A stretch of 33,072 nt of DNA, from NCBI GenBank assembly GCA_019113675.1, contig DXHA01000036.1, positions 1 to 33,072 of the forward strand, given 5' to 3'. Below are positions 9,301-17,064 of the stretch, piece after piece (positions within the stretch are counted from its first letter, which is position 1; the number at the start of each line of letters is the position of its first letter). The position numbers were made by a program, and so were the translations under genes. This stretch comes from Candidatus Yaniella excrementigallinarum (lineage in GTDB: Bacteria; Actinomycetota; Actinomycetes; Actinomycetales; Micrococcaceae). The notes under the pieces are model-generated. The model searched no databases, was not told the origin of the DNA, and was given only the letters and a program-made list of their open reading frames with translations.

Positions 9301-9701
9301 GTATCGTCCTACAACAACCCGAATACACCCTGTCCACCGTGGTAGAAGAAGACCCAGAAAACCCTGAAGCAGCAGTAGCCGTTATCCCGCAGGGTTTTGT
9401 CATTCTCAATACCGCCGTCGACGAAACGCTGGCTGCCGAAGGTGCCGCACGCGATGTTATCCGTGCCGTGCAATCGGCCCGTCGCGACGCCCAACTGGAC
9501 GTATCGGATCGTATCGCCACCGTCATTACCGGCCCACAACCTGTCATCGACGCTATTGCGGCCCACGAACAACTCATCAGCAGCGAGACCCTCTCACTGC
9601 AGGTGACCTTCAATAAAACCGCAGCACCCGACCCACGCGATTCGGTCGCCGACGACGCCACCAAAACTGTAGAAGTTACCGTCCAGAAAGCCGACGCCTA
9701 A
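6321..9701 (+). CDS. ileS: Isoleucine--tRNA ligase, type 2 (eukaryote/MupA-like)
   Basis: IleS charges tRNA-Ile and edits valine. This 1126-residue protein has the class I motifs in the type 2 form: [13 protein letters not shown] with HYGH at 72-75, and [11 protein letters not shown] with KMSKS at 672-676. The type 2 form is usual in actinobacteria and is related to the acquired mupirocin-resistance enzyme, so low intrinsic mupirocin sensitivity would be expected. The editing domain lies between the motifs ([11 protein letters not shown] and [23 protein letters not shown]). CWRC near residue 460 sits where the core resumes. The long C-terminal region is the anticodon-binding part. The GTG start follows GAGGAAGG (6308-6315) at normal spacing, and that sequence is the one sequestered by the T-box OFF helix, which supports this start. 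The TAA stop overlaps the folC ATG by one base. Confidence 0.97.
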   Translation: [1126 protein letters not shown]

Positions 9702-11182
9702 TGTTTGAAACCGCTGAACAGGTATATCAGCACCTGTTATCGCGAGCTCCAGAAAATAAAATGGAGCCCCGCATGCAACCCATGTATGACATCATGTCGT
9801 TATTGGGGGACCCACAGTCCAGCGCCCCGGTCATCCACCTGACCGGAACCAACGGTAAAACCACCACCGCGCGCATCATCGAACAAGTTCTCATTGCCCA
9901 CGGACTGCGCACCGGACGTTACACGTCACCACATCTGTCTAAAGTCACCGAACGCATCACCTTAGATGGCCAACCGGTTGAAGACGAAACATTTGTGCGG
10001 ATTTGGAACGAGATCGCACCTTTGGTCGATATTATCGACGCCAAACTCACCGAAGCCGACGAACAACCCCTGACCTATTTCGAAACCGTAACCGCCCTGG
10101 GTTTTGCGATCTTTGCCGACGCCCCGGTCGATGTCATGGTCCTAGAAGTTGGACTAGGCGGAGTTACCGATGCCACCAATGTGGCTAACGCCCAGGTCTC
10201 GGTGGTGACACCAATTGCTGTGGACCACGCCGATCTGCTGGGTGATAGTCCCGGTCAAATTGCCGTGGAAAAAGCAGGCATCATCAAATCCGATGGATAC
10301 CTCATCTCCGCGGTACAAGAACCCGAAGCAGCCCAAGTGCTGTTGGAAGCCGCCCGCAAAAAGCACGTTAACTTCCGGTTTGAAAATGTCGAATTTGGGG
10401 TGACAGAACGCTCCGTTGCCGTTGGGGGCCAGCAGGTATCCATCCGTGGCATCGCAGCCGACTACAACGGATTGTTCTTGCCGTTACACGGCGCCCATCA
10501 GGTGCAAAACCTGGCCGTGGCCATCGCAGCGCTTGAAGCGTTTCTCGGTGCCGGTGAACAACCCCTCAACCAGGACGTGCTCCAGGATGGTCTGGCCCAG
10601 GTCACTAGCCCGGGACGCTTAGAACTTTTACGCACCCACCCATCACTGGTTATTGACGCCGCCCACAATCCGCAAGGTATTGAGGCAACCGCCAACACCT
10701 TGCGCGAAACGTTCAACTTCTCTGCCCTGGGCCTAGTAGTCGGCATCCTCGATGATAAAGACGCCCTGGGCATCATGACCACACTGTTTGACCACTTCGG
10801 TGATGAAATCGACCACCTGGCGGTGACCCAATCAAATTCGCCGCGAGCCATTCCCGCTGAAGAACTAGCCGAAATCGCCTTAGACGCCGGATGGGATGAA
10901 GACCAGATCTTTACCACCGGATCGGTCGTGGATGCCATCTCCTGGGCTGTACAAGGTGTGCGAGACGTTGACGCCCAAGTACAAGACGCCGGACGAACAT
11001 TAACCGCTGGCACCGGGGGAGCAGGCGTATTAGTCACCGGATCCATCACCCTGGTCGGACAGGTTCGAGAACTATTGGGCGCCGAGACCGCTAACACTGA
11101 CGCCAGTGTTGAAATCAGCGGCCACGATGACTTCAGTGAGTTCTTCCCCGAAGACCCGCAGGAGGATGACGATGAGTCCTAA
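9701..11182 (+). CDS. folC: Bifunctional folylpolyglutamate synthase / dihydrofolate synthase
   Basis: FolC adds glutamate to dihydropteroate, giving dihydrofolate, and then extends the polyglutamate tail of folates. It belongs to the Mur ligase superfamily. The P-loop GTNGKTTT is at about residues 49-56, followed by RYTSPHL (the folate-binding region), TYFETVTALGF, the magnesium-site segment VLEVGLGG, and SPGRLELL with VIDAAHNPQGI in the C-terminal half. At 493 residues it is somewhat long; the extra length is an acidic C-terminal tail. The ATG overlaps the ileS stop (TAATG), so translation is probably coupled to ileS. Its expression may follow the isoleucine T-box indirectly. The 3' end overlaps the DUF4233 gene by 11 bases. 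Confidence 0.95.
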   Translation: MFETAEQVYQHLLSRAPENKMEPRMQPMYDIMSLLGDPQSSAPVIHLTGTNGKTTTARIIEQVLIAHGLRTGRYTSPHLSKVTERITLDGQPVEDETFVRIWNEIAPLVDIIDAKLTEADEQPLTYFETVTALGFAIFADAPVDVMVLEVGLGGVTDATNVANAQVSVVTPIAVDHADLLGDSPGQIAVEKAGIIKSDGYLISAVQEPEAAQVLLEAARKKHVNFRFENVEFGVTERSVAVGGQQVSIRGIAADYNGLFLPLHGAHQVQNLAVAIAALEAFLGAGEQPLNQDVLQDGLAQVTSPGRLELLRTHPSLVIDAAHNPQGIEATANTLRETFNFSALGLVVGILDDKDALGIMTTLFDHFGDEIDHLAVTQSNSPRAIPAEELAEIALDAGWDEDQIFTTGSVVDAISWAVQGVRDVDAQVQDAGRTLTAGTGGAGVLVTGSITLVGQVRELLGAETANTDASVEISGHDDFSEFFPEDPQEDDDES

Positions 11183-11654
11183 ACACACCGCCGGTAACGA
11201 ATCATGGCGTCCGCAACGTGAAACTAAAGCCCAACGCCAATGGCAACCCGGTCAGAAGAAACAGCGCCGCTCCACCAAGGTGCTATTCGCCTCGACCGTG
11301 CTACTAGGCGAAGCCTTCGTCATCGCCTTTTTTGGGTTAATGCTCTTTGGACTCCATAAAGACGACGGCGGACTGTGGTTCCTGCTTGGAGCCTTAGTAC
11401 TGGCCATTATCACCGGTTACGTTGCTCGGTTAGTTGCAAAACCAAGCGGTATTATTATCGGTTGGGTTATCCAAGCGCTGCTTATTGCTTCGGGATTTTT
11501 AGAGGTGTGGGGTTTTCTTATCGGTATCCTCTTTGCCCTCGCATGGTGGTATGCGGTGGTCAAAGGTAAACAGATTGATGCCGATAACGTAATACGTGAC
11601 CAACAACAAGCACAATGGGAACGGGAACACGGCACTAAGCCCGATACCGATTAG
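11172..11654 (+). CDS. DUF4233 family membrane protein
   Basis: This 160-residue protein has a basic N-terminus (about 35 residues rich in Arg, Lys and Gln), then about four closely packed hydrophobic segments, then a polar, charged tail. That is the layout of the actinobacterial DUF4233 family, whose gene normally sits between folC and ndk as here. The function is unknown. The reading frame is open further upstream inside folC, but AGGAGG at 11160-11165 with six bases of spacing points to the ATG at 11172. That start overlaps the folC stop by 11 bases, and coupling to folC translation is likely. Confidence 0.85.
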   Translation: MSPKHTAGNESWRPQRETKAQRQWQPGQKKQRRSTKVLFASTVLLGEAFVIAFFGLMLFGLHKDDGGLWFLLGALVLAIITGYVARLVAKPSGIIIGWVIQALLIASGFLEVWGFLIGILFALAWWYAVVKGKQIDADNVIRDQQQAQWEREHGTKPDTD

Positions 11655-11655
11655 G

Positions 11656-11661
11656 TATGAT
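11656..11661 (+). promoter_or_regulatory. Candidate -10 for ndk
   Basis: TATGAT starts just after the DUF4233 stop. It would give a leader of about 50 bases before ndk. No clear -35 hexamer is present. Confidence 0.45.
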
Positions 11662-11717
11662 CATGTAGGGCAGTGCATACCGCGCTAGTCAACGCATCAG
11701 ATGAATGAGGTAGTTTT

Positions 11718-12137
11718 ATGAGCCAGCCTGAACGCACCCTGGTACTTATTAAGCCCGACGGCGTAGAACGTGGACTGACCGGTGAGATACTGTCACGCAT
11801 TGAGCGCAAGGGATATCAGATCGTAGAACTGCTCATGCTCAATGCAACGCCTCAACTGCTGGCTGTCCACTATGAAGAGCACGAAGGTAAAGATTTTTTT
11901 GAACCGTTGGTGAACTTTATGGCCTCAGGCCCCATCGTTGCCGCCATTGTTGAAGGCGAACGCGTTATTGATGGCATTCGGGCTCTGACGGGGATTTCTG
12001 ATCCAACCCTGGCAGAACCCGGTACCATTCGCGGCGACTTTGGTCGTGACTGGGGTGAAGGCGTACAGAAGAACCTCATTCACGCATCAGATTCCACTTT
12101 ATCTGCCGAGCGTGAGATTGATATCTGGTTCGGCTAA
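11718..12137 (+). CDS. ndk: Nucleoside diphosphate kinase
   Basis: Ndk moves the gamma phosphate between nucleoside tri- and diphosphates through a phosphohistidine. The protein is 139 residues, the standard size. Visible motifs are the start TLVLIKPDGVERGL, the phosphate-site segment GTIRGDFG and the active-site sequence NLIHASDS with His122. A GAGGTAG-type ribosome binding site lies about seven bases before the ATG. It ends the folC-DUF4233-ndk run but probably has its own promoter, and a hairpin terminator follows. Confidence 0.97.
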   Translation: MSQPERTLVLIKPDGVERGLTGEILSRIERKGYQIVELLMLNATPQLLAVHYEEHEGKDFFEPLVNFMASGPIVAAIVEGERVIDGIRALTGISDPTLAEPGTIRGDFGRDWGEGVQKNLIHASDSTLSAEREIDIWFG

Positions 12138-12152
12138 TCTCTGACCATGAAC

Positions 12153-12186
12153 AGCGCTGGCATCGGATATCCGGGCCAGCGCTTTA
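12153..12186 (+). terminator. Terminator after ndk
   Basis: AGCGCTGGC (12153-12161) pairs perfectly with GCCAGCGCT (12175-12183). The loop contains the palindrome CGGATATCCG, which can extend the hairpin. A weak TTTACTAT run follows. Confidence 0.6.
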
Positions 12187-12216
12187 CTATATGCTGATTC
12201 AAGACAGTGAGGAAAG

Positions 12217-12852
12217 TTGAACGCGGTGGCCAAACGTGTACGTGCAGGGGCGTTAATGTTGGCCGTCCAGCCGCTCTATATCCTGGCGGAACTGCTGACC
12301 GTGGCTGCGGTAACCGCTCCCTACAGCTTATTAAACAACACTATTAGCGACTTAGGCGCAACTACCTGCACCACAATTGATTACACCGTGGGGCCGGTGT
12401 TTGTTTGCTCTCCGTGGCACTTGCTTGTTAATGATGCATTCATTGTCTTTGGCGTGTTGATGGTATTGGGCGTTTATCTGGTGCGTGGTTGGTTCCAGCC
12501 TGGACGAGTTGCGATCGCTGCGGTTGTGTTATGGATAGTTTCAGGGCTAAGTTCCATTGGCACTGGCTTGACGCCGTTAGATCAAGCTTTAGAAGTTCAT
12601 GCGCTGGTGTCGTTGCCGGTCTTTCTGGCTCAGCCATTGGCCTTGCTCCTATCCGGTTTTGTTTTGCATAAACGACGTGTCCTAGCTAGTTGGGCCTTCA
12701 TTGCCGGGGCAGTTTCGGTAGTAGCTACAGTTATATTTCTGGGCGTCCTGCCGGCTGGGGCTGCCTTCGGAGGACTGCTAGAACGGTTAGCGTTGTGGCC
12801 TGGATATATTTGGCTTCTCGGCCTCGGTATAGCGATCCTGCGTGATCAGTAA
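12217..12852 (+). CDS. DUF998 family membrane protein
   Basis: This 211-residue integral membrane protein has about six hydrophobic segments. The sequence NNTISDLGATTC after the first segment is the hallmark of DUF998 proteins, which are of unknown function. FVCSPWH, VNDAFIVFGV and STGLTPLDQALEVHALVSLP fit the same family. The start is uncertain. TTG at 12217 is only three bases from AGGA, while GTG at 12226 is twelve bases away, so translation could begin at either. The gene stands between the ndk terminator and a convergent Nudix gene and looks monocistronic. Confidence 0.75.
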   Translation: MNAVAKRVRAGALMLAVQPLYILAELLTVAAVTAPYSLLNNTISDLGATTCTTIDYTVGPVFVCSPWHLLVNDAFIVFGVLMVLGVYLVRGWFQPGRVAIAAVVLWIVSGLSSIGTGLTPLDQALEVHALVSLPVFLAQPLALLLSGFVLHKRRVLASWAFIAGAVSVVATVIFLGVLPAGAAFGGLLERLALWPGYIWLLGLGIAILRDQ

Positions 12853-12892
12853 CTGCTGCTGCAGTTAGTAACCTACAGCCCGCGAATAGGTT
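12851..12892. terminator. Two small hairpins between convergent genes, weak terminator candidate
   Basis: AACTGC (12851-12856) pairs with GCAGTT (12861-12866). AACCTA (12870-12875) pairs with TAGGTT (12887-12892), the latter reaching into the 3' end of the Nudix gene. Both stems are 6 bp without T-runs, so the call is weak. Confidence 0.3.
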
Positions 12893-13538
12893 GGACCACT
12901 GGATCGCGGGCTAACAGAACGTCTAGGGTGCCCAGCTCGATAATGTCTTCCAGAAGGAATTTGGTAGGTCGCATCAAAGCGATACGTTCCGACTCAGCAT
13001 CGTCCAAAATGGTCTCAATACGCTGCCAATCTGCCGCGACTGCTTCAGTGGTGATGTTTTCTGGCATGACGTCATCACCGGGTGTGGCGAGAAAAAAGAA
13101 TGTATCAAATCGTTTGGGGTAACCCACCGGAGTGATGAGATTCGCCCAGGGACGCATAATGCCAGGCTGAAGTCCGACTCCGGTTTCTTCTTCAACTTCA
13201 CGTAGACCGGTACGTAGCATCATCGATGAATTGCCAAGTGCTTTGTCCTGGTTCGTGTTACCCAGTGAAGTTTTCTGCCAACCGTGCATATGTTCCAGCA
13301 GCACCGGCCTTGCTGGTTCGCCGAAATCATAGAGCGCGTCAGCGGCGTCGGTGCGACCACCGGGAAAGACGACTGCACCAGCGGCAAAATCCATGGTGGT
13401 AGCACGGTGCTGCACGTATACTTCAAGGTGGCTGCCTGCCTGACGCAACATAATGACCGAGGCAGCTTGCTTCGTCTCCACATACGGGTGGGTGAGCTCC
13501 GGTCGGGGCATGGCGTTGAATTTTTTCTCGTCCACTTT
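12873..13538 (-). CDS. Nudix hydrolase family protein
   Basis: The protein carries the core of a Nudix box: GG at about 59-60 (VVFPGGR) and REVEEETGV at 112-120, the metal-binding helix. An insertion of about 40 residues separates the glycines from the helix, as in the NUDT19-like/RNR group of large Nudix proteins that act on CoA or nucleotide diphosphates. The substrate cannot be assigned. The frame is open to an ATG at 13562, which overlaps the upstream VKOR gene. I prefer the GTG at 13536-13538, because AGGA lies five bases before it and the VKOR stop is just upstream; this gives 221 residues. An ATG at 13511 is a third option. It is the second gene of a two-gene unit with the VKOR gene. 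Confidence 0.8.
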   Translation of the reverse strand, partial: KVDEKKFNAMPRPELTHPYVETKQAASVIMLRQAGSHLEVYVQHRATTMDFAAGAVVFPGGRTDAADALYDFGEPARPVLLEHMHGWQKTSLGNTNQDKALGNSSMMLRTGLREVEEETGVGLQPGIMRPWANLITPVGYPKRFDTFFFLATPGDDVMPENITTEAVAADWQRIETILDDAESERIALMRPTKFLLEDIIELGTLDVLLARDPVVQPIRGL

Positions 13539-13542
13539 TGTC

Positions 13543-14160
13543 CTAAAACATTGCTTCGCCAAAGCGCAGCAAGATTGACGCAGCGATCACCAGATAGAGC
13601 ACGATGATCGTTGGCCAGGCGGCCGTTGTTACTATCATCTTGGTACGTGGTGTGACTTTGATCAAATCCAGTGCCACATTTCGGATGAGGATCAAAATGG
13701 CTGCAGGGATTGTCACAGCCCAGACAACCATGCAGTACAGGCACAACGTGTTGATGACATAGACGGCCTGAGTCCACAACCATAAACAAAAGATCATGGC
13801 CAGCAATAAGCCGATGGAGGTGGCATGCCACCACCATGCCGAAAAGCGCGCCCCACCCAGGATTGCCATACCAATGGTAATGACGACGCTAAAACCGATG
13901 ATGCCGATGAACTGGTTGGGAAAACCAAATAAACTGGCCTGCCAGGACTCCATTACGGTGCCACATGAGACCCAAACGTTAACATCACACGAGGTGACGT
14001 AGTCGGGATCGAGCCATAGCTGAATTCGCTCATAGGTGAGCATCAAGGTGGCGATGAGCCCTATAGCCCCTGAAATTACCAGTATCATGGCGGTACCAAA
14101 ACTGGTGGTGTACCAGGGACGTTGAGGAATGTCAGTGTTGGGATCTGCTGCTGTATTCAC
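13543..14160 (-). CDS. Vitamin K epoxide reductase (VKOR) family membrane protein
   Basis: Bacterial VKOR homologues re-oxidise DsbA-like proteins and pass electrons to quinone, so driving disulphide formation outside the membrane. This form has about five hydrophobic segments. The active-site CxxC is Cys140-Leu-Tyr-Cys143 at the edge of a membrane helix, and the loop cysteine pair Cys58 and Cys66 is present (SCDVNVWVSC). LFGFPNQFIGIIGF is also typical. The GTG at 14158-14160 (205 residues) is chosen because TATACT lies just eight bases upstream, which suggests a leaderless transcript. The longer frame upstream has no ribosome binding site. No fused thioredoxin domain is present, and the partner oxidase is not in the window. 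The Nudix gene follows directly. Confidence 0.9.
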   Translation of the reverse strand: MNTAADPNTDIPQRPWYTTSFGTAMILVISGAIGLIATLMLTYERIQLWLDPDYVTSCDVNVWVSCGTVMESWQASLFGFPNQFIGIIGFSVVITIGMAILGGARFSAWWWHATSIGLLLAMIFCLWLWTQAVYVINTLCLYCMVVWAVTIPAAILILIRNVALDLIKVTPRTKMIVTTAAWPTIIVLYLVIAASILLRFGEAMF

Positions 14161-14168
14161 GCGGCTAA

Positions 14169-14174
14169 GTATAA
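14169..14174 (-). promoter_or_regulatory. Leaderless promoter -10 (TATACT) for VKOR-Nudix unit
   Basis: On the minus strand TATACT is followed by eight bases and then GTG. The transcript would begin at or next to the start codon, and no Shine-Dalgarno is visible. Confidence 0.6.
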
Positions 14175-14230
14175 GGCCGTCAGCTGAGCGCCAGCAGCAA
14201 ATAACGGTTTTCAAGCAAAAGTATGCAACA

Positions 14231-14353
14231 ATGGAAAAGACCTCTACGGATACGCACACCCGTTTGGTCCTGCGGAAGCTTTACGGTTTGTCAGTTGCGA
14301 AGGTAGATTCCATCGTCACTGAAATGTTGAATCCCCCGACGGCAGACTCCTGA
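14231..14353 (+). CDS. Possible small protein of 40 residues, unknown
   Basis: An ATG at 14231 opens a 40-residue frame (MEKTSTDTHTRLVL... ending PPTADS) between the divergent VKOR gene and the RNase E/G leader. The central part could form an amphipathic helix. There is no recognisable ribosome binding site and I do not recognise a family. It may be a real conserved small protein or a chance frame. Confidence 0.3.
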   Translation: MEKTSTDTHTRLVLRKLYGLSVAKVDSIVTEMLNPPTADS

Positions 14354-14409
14354 AGTTTTTTGAATTGTCTTGTACGCTTCTGCTGGCTCCGGCATAGACC
14401 GGTTCACCT

Positions 14410-14415
14410 TAGGCT
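14410..14415 (+). promoter_or_regulatory. Candidate -10 for rne
   Basis: TAGGCT would place the transcript start near 14422, exactly at the base of the first leader hairpin (14424). No good -35 is seen. Confidence 0.35.
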
Positions 14416-14423
14416 TTTTCGTA

Positions 14424-14490
14424 GTGCGTAGCAGCCAGCTAGGCGCACGCACAACCGAATTTGGTCTAACCGCGATGAGTGCGGATCGCG
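14424..14490 (+). promoter_or_regulatory. Structured 5' leader of the RNase E/G gene
   Basis: Two hairpins lie upstream of the Shine-Dalgarno. Hairpin 1 pairs GTGCGTAGC (14424-14432) with GCTA (14438-14441) and CGCAC (14444-14448), with a GG bulge. Hairpin 2 pairs CGCGAT (14471-14476) with ATCGCG (14485-14490) around an 8-base loop. In E. coli the rne leader hairpins mediate autoregulation by RNase E; a similar role here is inference only. Confidence 0.45.
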
Positions 14491-14512
14491 CTTAGGCCCC
14501 GGGAGGCGCAGC

Positions 14513-17050
14513 ATGCCAGCTGCCGATAACACGCAAGCACAAACGAATCCTGCCCAACAGGCCTCAACCGGCACCACGATGCCGGATGACCCTACCGCTC
14601 TGTTGTTTCAGGCCCCGGATTACTCCAAGGTTCCGGTGCGCCGTCATCAACCTGCCAAACAGGATGATCGTGACAACGATGACCGTGATCGCGGCCGCAA
14701 TAAAAACCAGCGTAATTCTAAGCGCAATGGTCAGCGTCATGATTCCAACGGCAAATCGTCTCGGAACGCAAAATCTGGTGACGAACAACAGGATGCCGAA
14801 AAGGACTCTTCACGGGGTAAACGAGAAGAGGACCAACACCACAACGCTGAAAAAGCAACTGTTTCGCATCGGCGCCGGCGCCGTCGTCGTGGCAATGTTG
14901 ATTTAGAAATGGATGGCGGTGGAGATGGTGATCCGGAACAAACCGTGACCCGGGTGCGTGCACCGCGCCAGGCCTCGACATCGGGACCGGATGAGGTCAC
15001 CTCGTTACGTGGTTCCACGCGGCTAGAAGCCAAGCGTCAGCGTCGTCGTACATCGCGGCGTGGTCGTCGAAAAAATACTGTGGTCTCGGAAGCAGAATTT
15101 TTAGCACGGCGCGAGTCCGTGGAACGCAAAATGATGGTTCGTCAGCACGATAATCGCATTCAGATCGCGGTATTAGAAGACGGTGTGCTGGCTGAACACT
15201 TTGTTTCCAATACACAACAAGATTCGCTGATCGGCAACGTTTATTTGGGCAAGGTCCAAAACGTTTTGCCATCGATGGAAGCTGCCTTTGTCGACATCGG
15301 TCGGGGCCGCAATGCGGTGCTATATGCCGGGGAAGTCAACTGGGATACCGCTCAACTAGATGGCAAGCCAAAGAAAATTGAAAACGCGTTGAAATCCGGC
15401 GACTCGGTTTTAGTACAGGTCACCAAAGATCCGGTTGGGCATAAAGGCGCCCGGCTGACCGCTCAGGTCTCGCTGCCGGGACGCTACCTGGTGTATGTGC
15501 CAGGCGGTACGATGACCGGGATTTCTCGCAAACTGCCGGATGTTGAGCGCAACCGGTTGAAGACAATTTTAAAAGAGCATCTACCCGATAAGACGGGTGT
15601 CATTGTGCGTACGGCGGCTGAGGGGATCGCCGAAGATGAGTTATTGCATGACATCAACCGGCTGCGGACGCAGTGGGAAGAAATCGAAGCTCAGTCCAAA
15701 TCCAATAAGGTTCTTGCCCCAGAACTGCTGCATTCCGAACCAGATCTGACCATCAAAGTTGTTCGTGATGTTTTCAACGAAGACTTCACCAAGATGCTGG
15801 TCGATGGTGAAGACGTGTGGGATAAAATCGAAGCGTATGTCACCTATGTGGCGCCGGATCTTGTGGACCGGTTGGAGAAGTGGGATCCTGCAGCCTATAA
15901 CGGTAAAGATCTCTTCGATCATTATCGCCTGGATGAACAATTGCATAAGGCCTTGGAGCGTAAGGTCAACCTGCCATCCGGTGGGTCATTGATCTTTGAC
16001 CGCACTGAAGCAATGACAGTTGTGGACGTCAATACCGGTAAATTCACCGGTTCCGGGGGCAACCTGGAAGAAACGGTGACCAAAAACAACTTAGAAGCTG
16101 CCGAGGAACTGGTGCGCCAGCTCCGGTTGCGAGATATCGGTGGCATTATCGTCGTCGACTTTATCGACATGGTGTTGGAATCCAACCGCGATTTGGTTGT
16201 TCGTCGCATGGTGGAATGCCTGGGTCGGGATCGCTCGCGCCATCAGGTGGCTGAAGTAACCTCACTGGGTCTGGTGCAGATGACCCGTAAACGAATGGGC
16301 ACAGGGCTGGTGGAAGTGTTCTCACATACCTGTGAACACTGTGCTGGCCGCGGCATCATTGTTGAAGATGAGCCGATAGAACGCGGTAAACCATATGAGA
16401 CTGCTGCTCAGCGTCGTCGTGGGGGAGAGGCCGGTACACGACGGAATCGTCGTCGCAATAAAGACCAGTCATCCCAGCAAACTGAGCACTCGGAGGCTGC
16501 CCAGGATGAGCACCACGATGAGAAAGCTGAACAGACGCGCCATGCTATCGCATCGATAGCTGCAGCCACCAACGGTAACGACACAGAATCAAAAGACGAG
16601 CAACACGGCCAAAGTGGTGCAGGCTCATCGCAGCGTCGCCGTCGAGGAGATCGTCGTCGCAAACGCCGCGGTGGCTCCTCGCAGCAGCGTGATAATGCCA
16701 AGGATCAACAGGCAAAGGATTCTGGTGGCGTGTCAACCGGTGAAGATAGCCACCAACAAGACCGGCGTGCCACTGCACAACAGCAAGATCGGCAACAGCA
16801 GAAGCAATCCGATAAAGAAACCACCGCTGAAAGTACGACTGTGCACAAGCCGCGTCGTCGTGCAGCAAGTTCGGCCACCGGGGCCACCGATATTCGGCAG
16901 GCTACCCAGCAGGTACAGCAACAGGGTAAGACCTTTGCTGCCAGTGCGTCGGACCAACCGAAAAAACAGGATAAACCAGTAAAATCTGCCGCTATTTTGG
17001 GGGTCGGTGTCGCGGCCGAAGACATCTCATCACCGCGTGCACCACGCTGA
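14513..17050 (+). CDS. rne: Ribonuclease E/G family endoribonuclease
   Basis: This 845-residue enzyme cleaves single-stranded RNA in rRNA maturation and mRNA decay. A basic, low-complexity N-terminal extension of about 220 residues (with runs of Arg) precedes the core. The S1 RNA-binding domain starts at about 236 (LIGNVYLGKVQNVLPSMEAA). The DNase I-like catalytic region carries the metal-binding aspartates Asp505 (VVDVNTGK) and Asp549 (VVDFIDM). The zinc-link is Cys607 and Cys610 (TCEHCAGRG). A C-terminal disordered tail of about 230 residues, rich in Arg, Gln and Asp, follows. The catalytic core flanked by two disordered arms is the known actinobacterial layout, and the arms probably bind RNA and degradosome partners. 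GGGAGG at 14501-14506 precedes the ATG by six bases. It is the gene directly before rplU-rpmA, as is common in actinobacteria. Confidence 0.95.
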   Translation: MPAADNTQAQTNPAQQASTGTTMPDDPTALLFQAPDYSKVPVRRHQPAKQDDRDNDDRDRGRNKNQRNSKRNGQRHDSNGKSSRNAKSGDEQQDAEKDSSRGKREEDQHHNAEKATVSHRRRRRRRGNVDLEMDGGGDGDPEQTVTRVRAPRQASTSGPDEVTSLRGSTRLEAKRQRRRTSRRGRRKNTVVSEAEFLARRESVERKMMVRQHDNRIQIAVLEDGVLAEHFVSNTQQDSLIGNVYLGKVQNVLPSMEAAFVDIGRGRNAVLYAGEVNWDTAQLDGKPKKIENALKSGDSVLVQVTKDPVGHKGARLTAQVSLPGRYLVYVPGGTMTGISRKLPDVERNRLKTILKEHLPDKTGVIVRTAAEGIAEDELLHDINRLRTQWEEIEAQSKSNKVLAPELLHSEPDLTIKVVRDVFNEDFTKMLVDGEDVWDKIEAYVTYVAPDLVDRLEKWDPAAYNGKDLFDHYRLDEQLHKALERKVNLPSGGSLIFDRTEAMTVVDVNTGKFTGSGGNLEETVTKNNLEAAEELVRQLRLRDIGGIIVVDFIDMVLESNRDLVVRRMVECLGRDRSRHQVAEVTSLGLVQMTRKRMGTGLVEVFSHTCEHCAGRGIIVEDEPIERGKPYETAAQRRRGGEAGTRRNRRRNKDQSSQQTEHSEAAQDEHHDEKAEQTRHAIASIAAATNGNDTESKDEQHGQSGAGSSQRRRRGDRRRKRRGGSSQQRDNAKDQQAKDSGGVSTGEDSHQQDRRATAQQQDRQQQKQSDKETTAESTTVHKPRRRAASSATGATDIRQATQQVQQQGKTFAASASDQPKKQDKPVKSAAILGVGVAAEDISSPRAPR

Positions 17051-17064
17051 TGAACAATTTGGAG

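Noticed and set aside
8903-9664. A 253-residue minus-strand frame inside ileS, Ser- and Arg-rich
   Set aside because: Antisense shadow of the conserved ileS C-terminal region with typical antisense composition.
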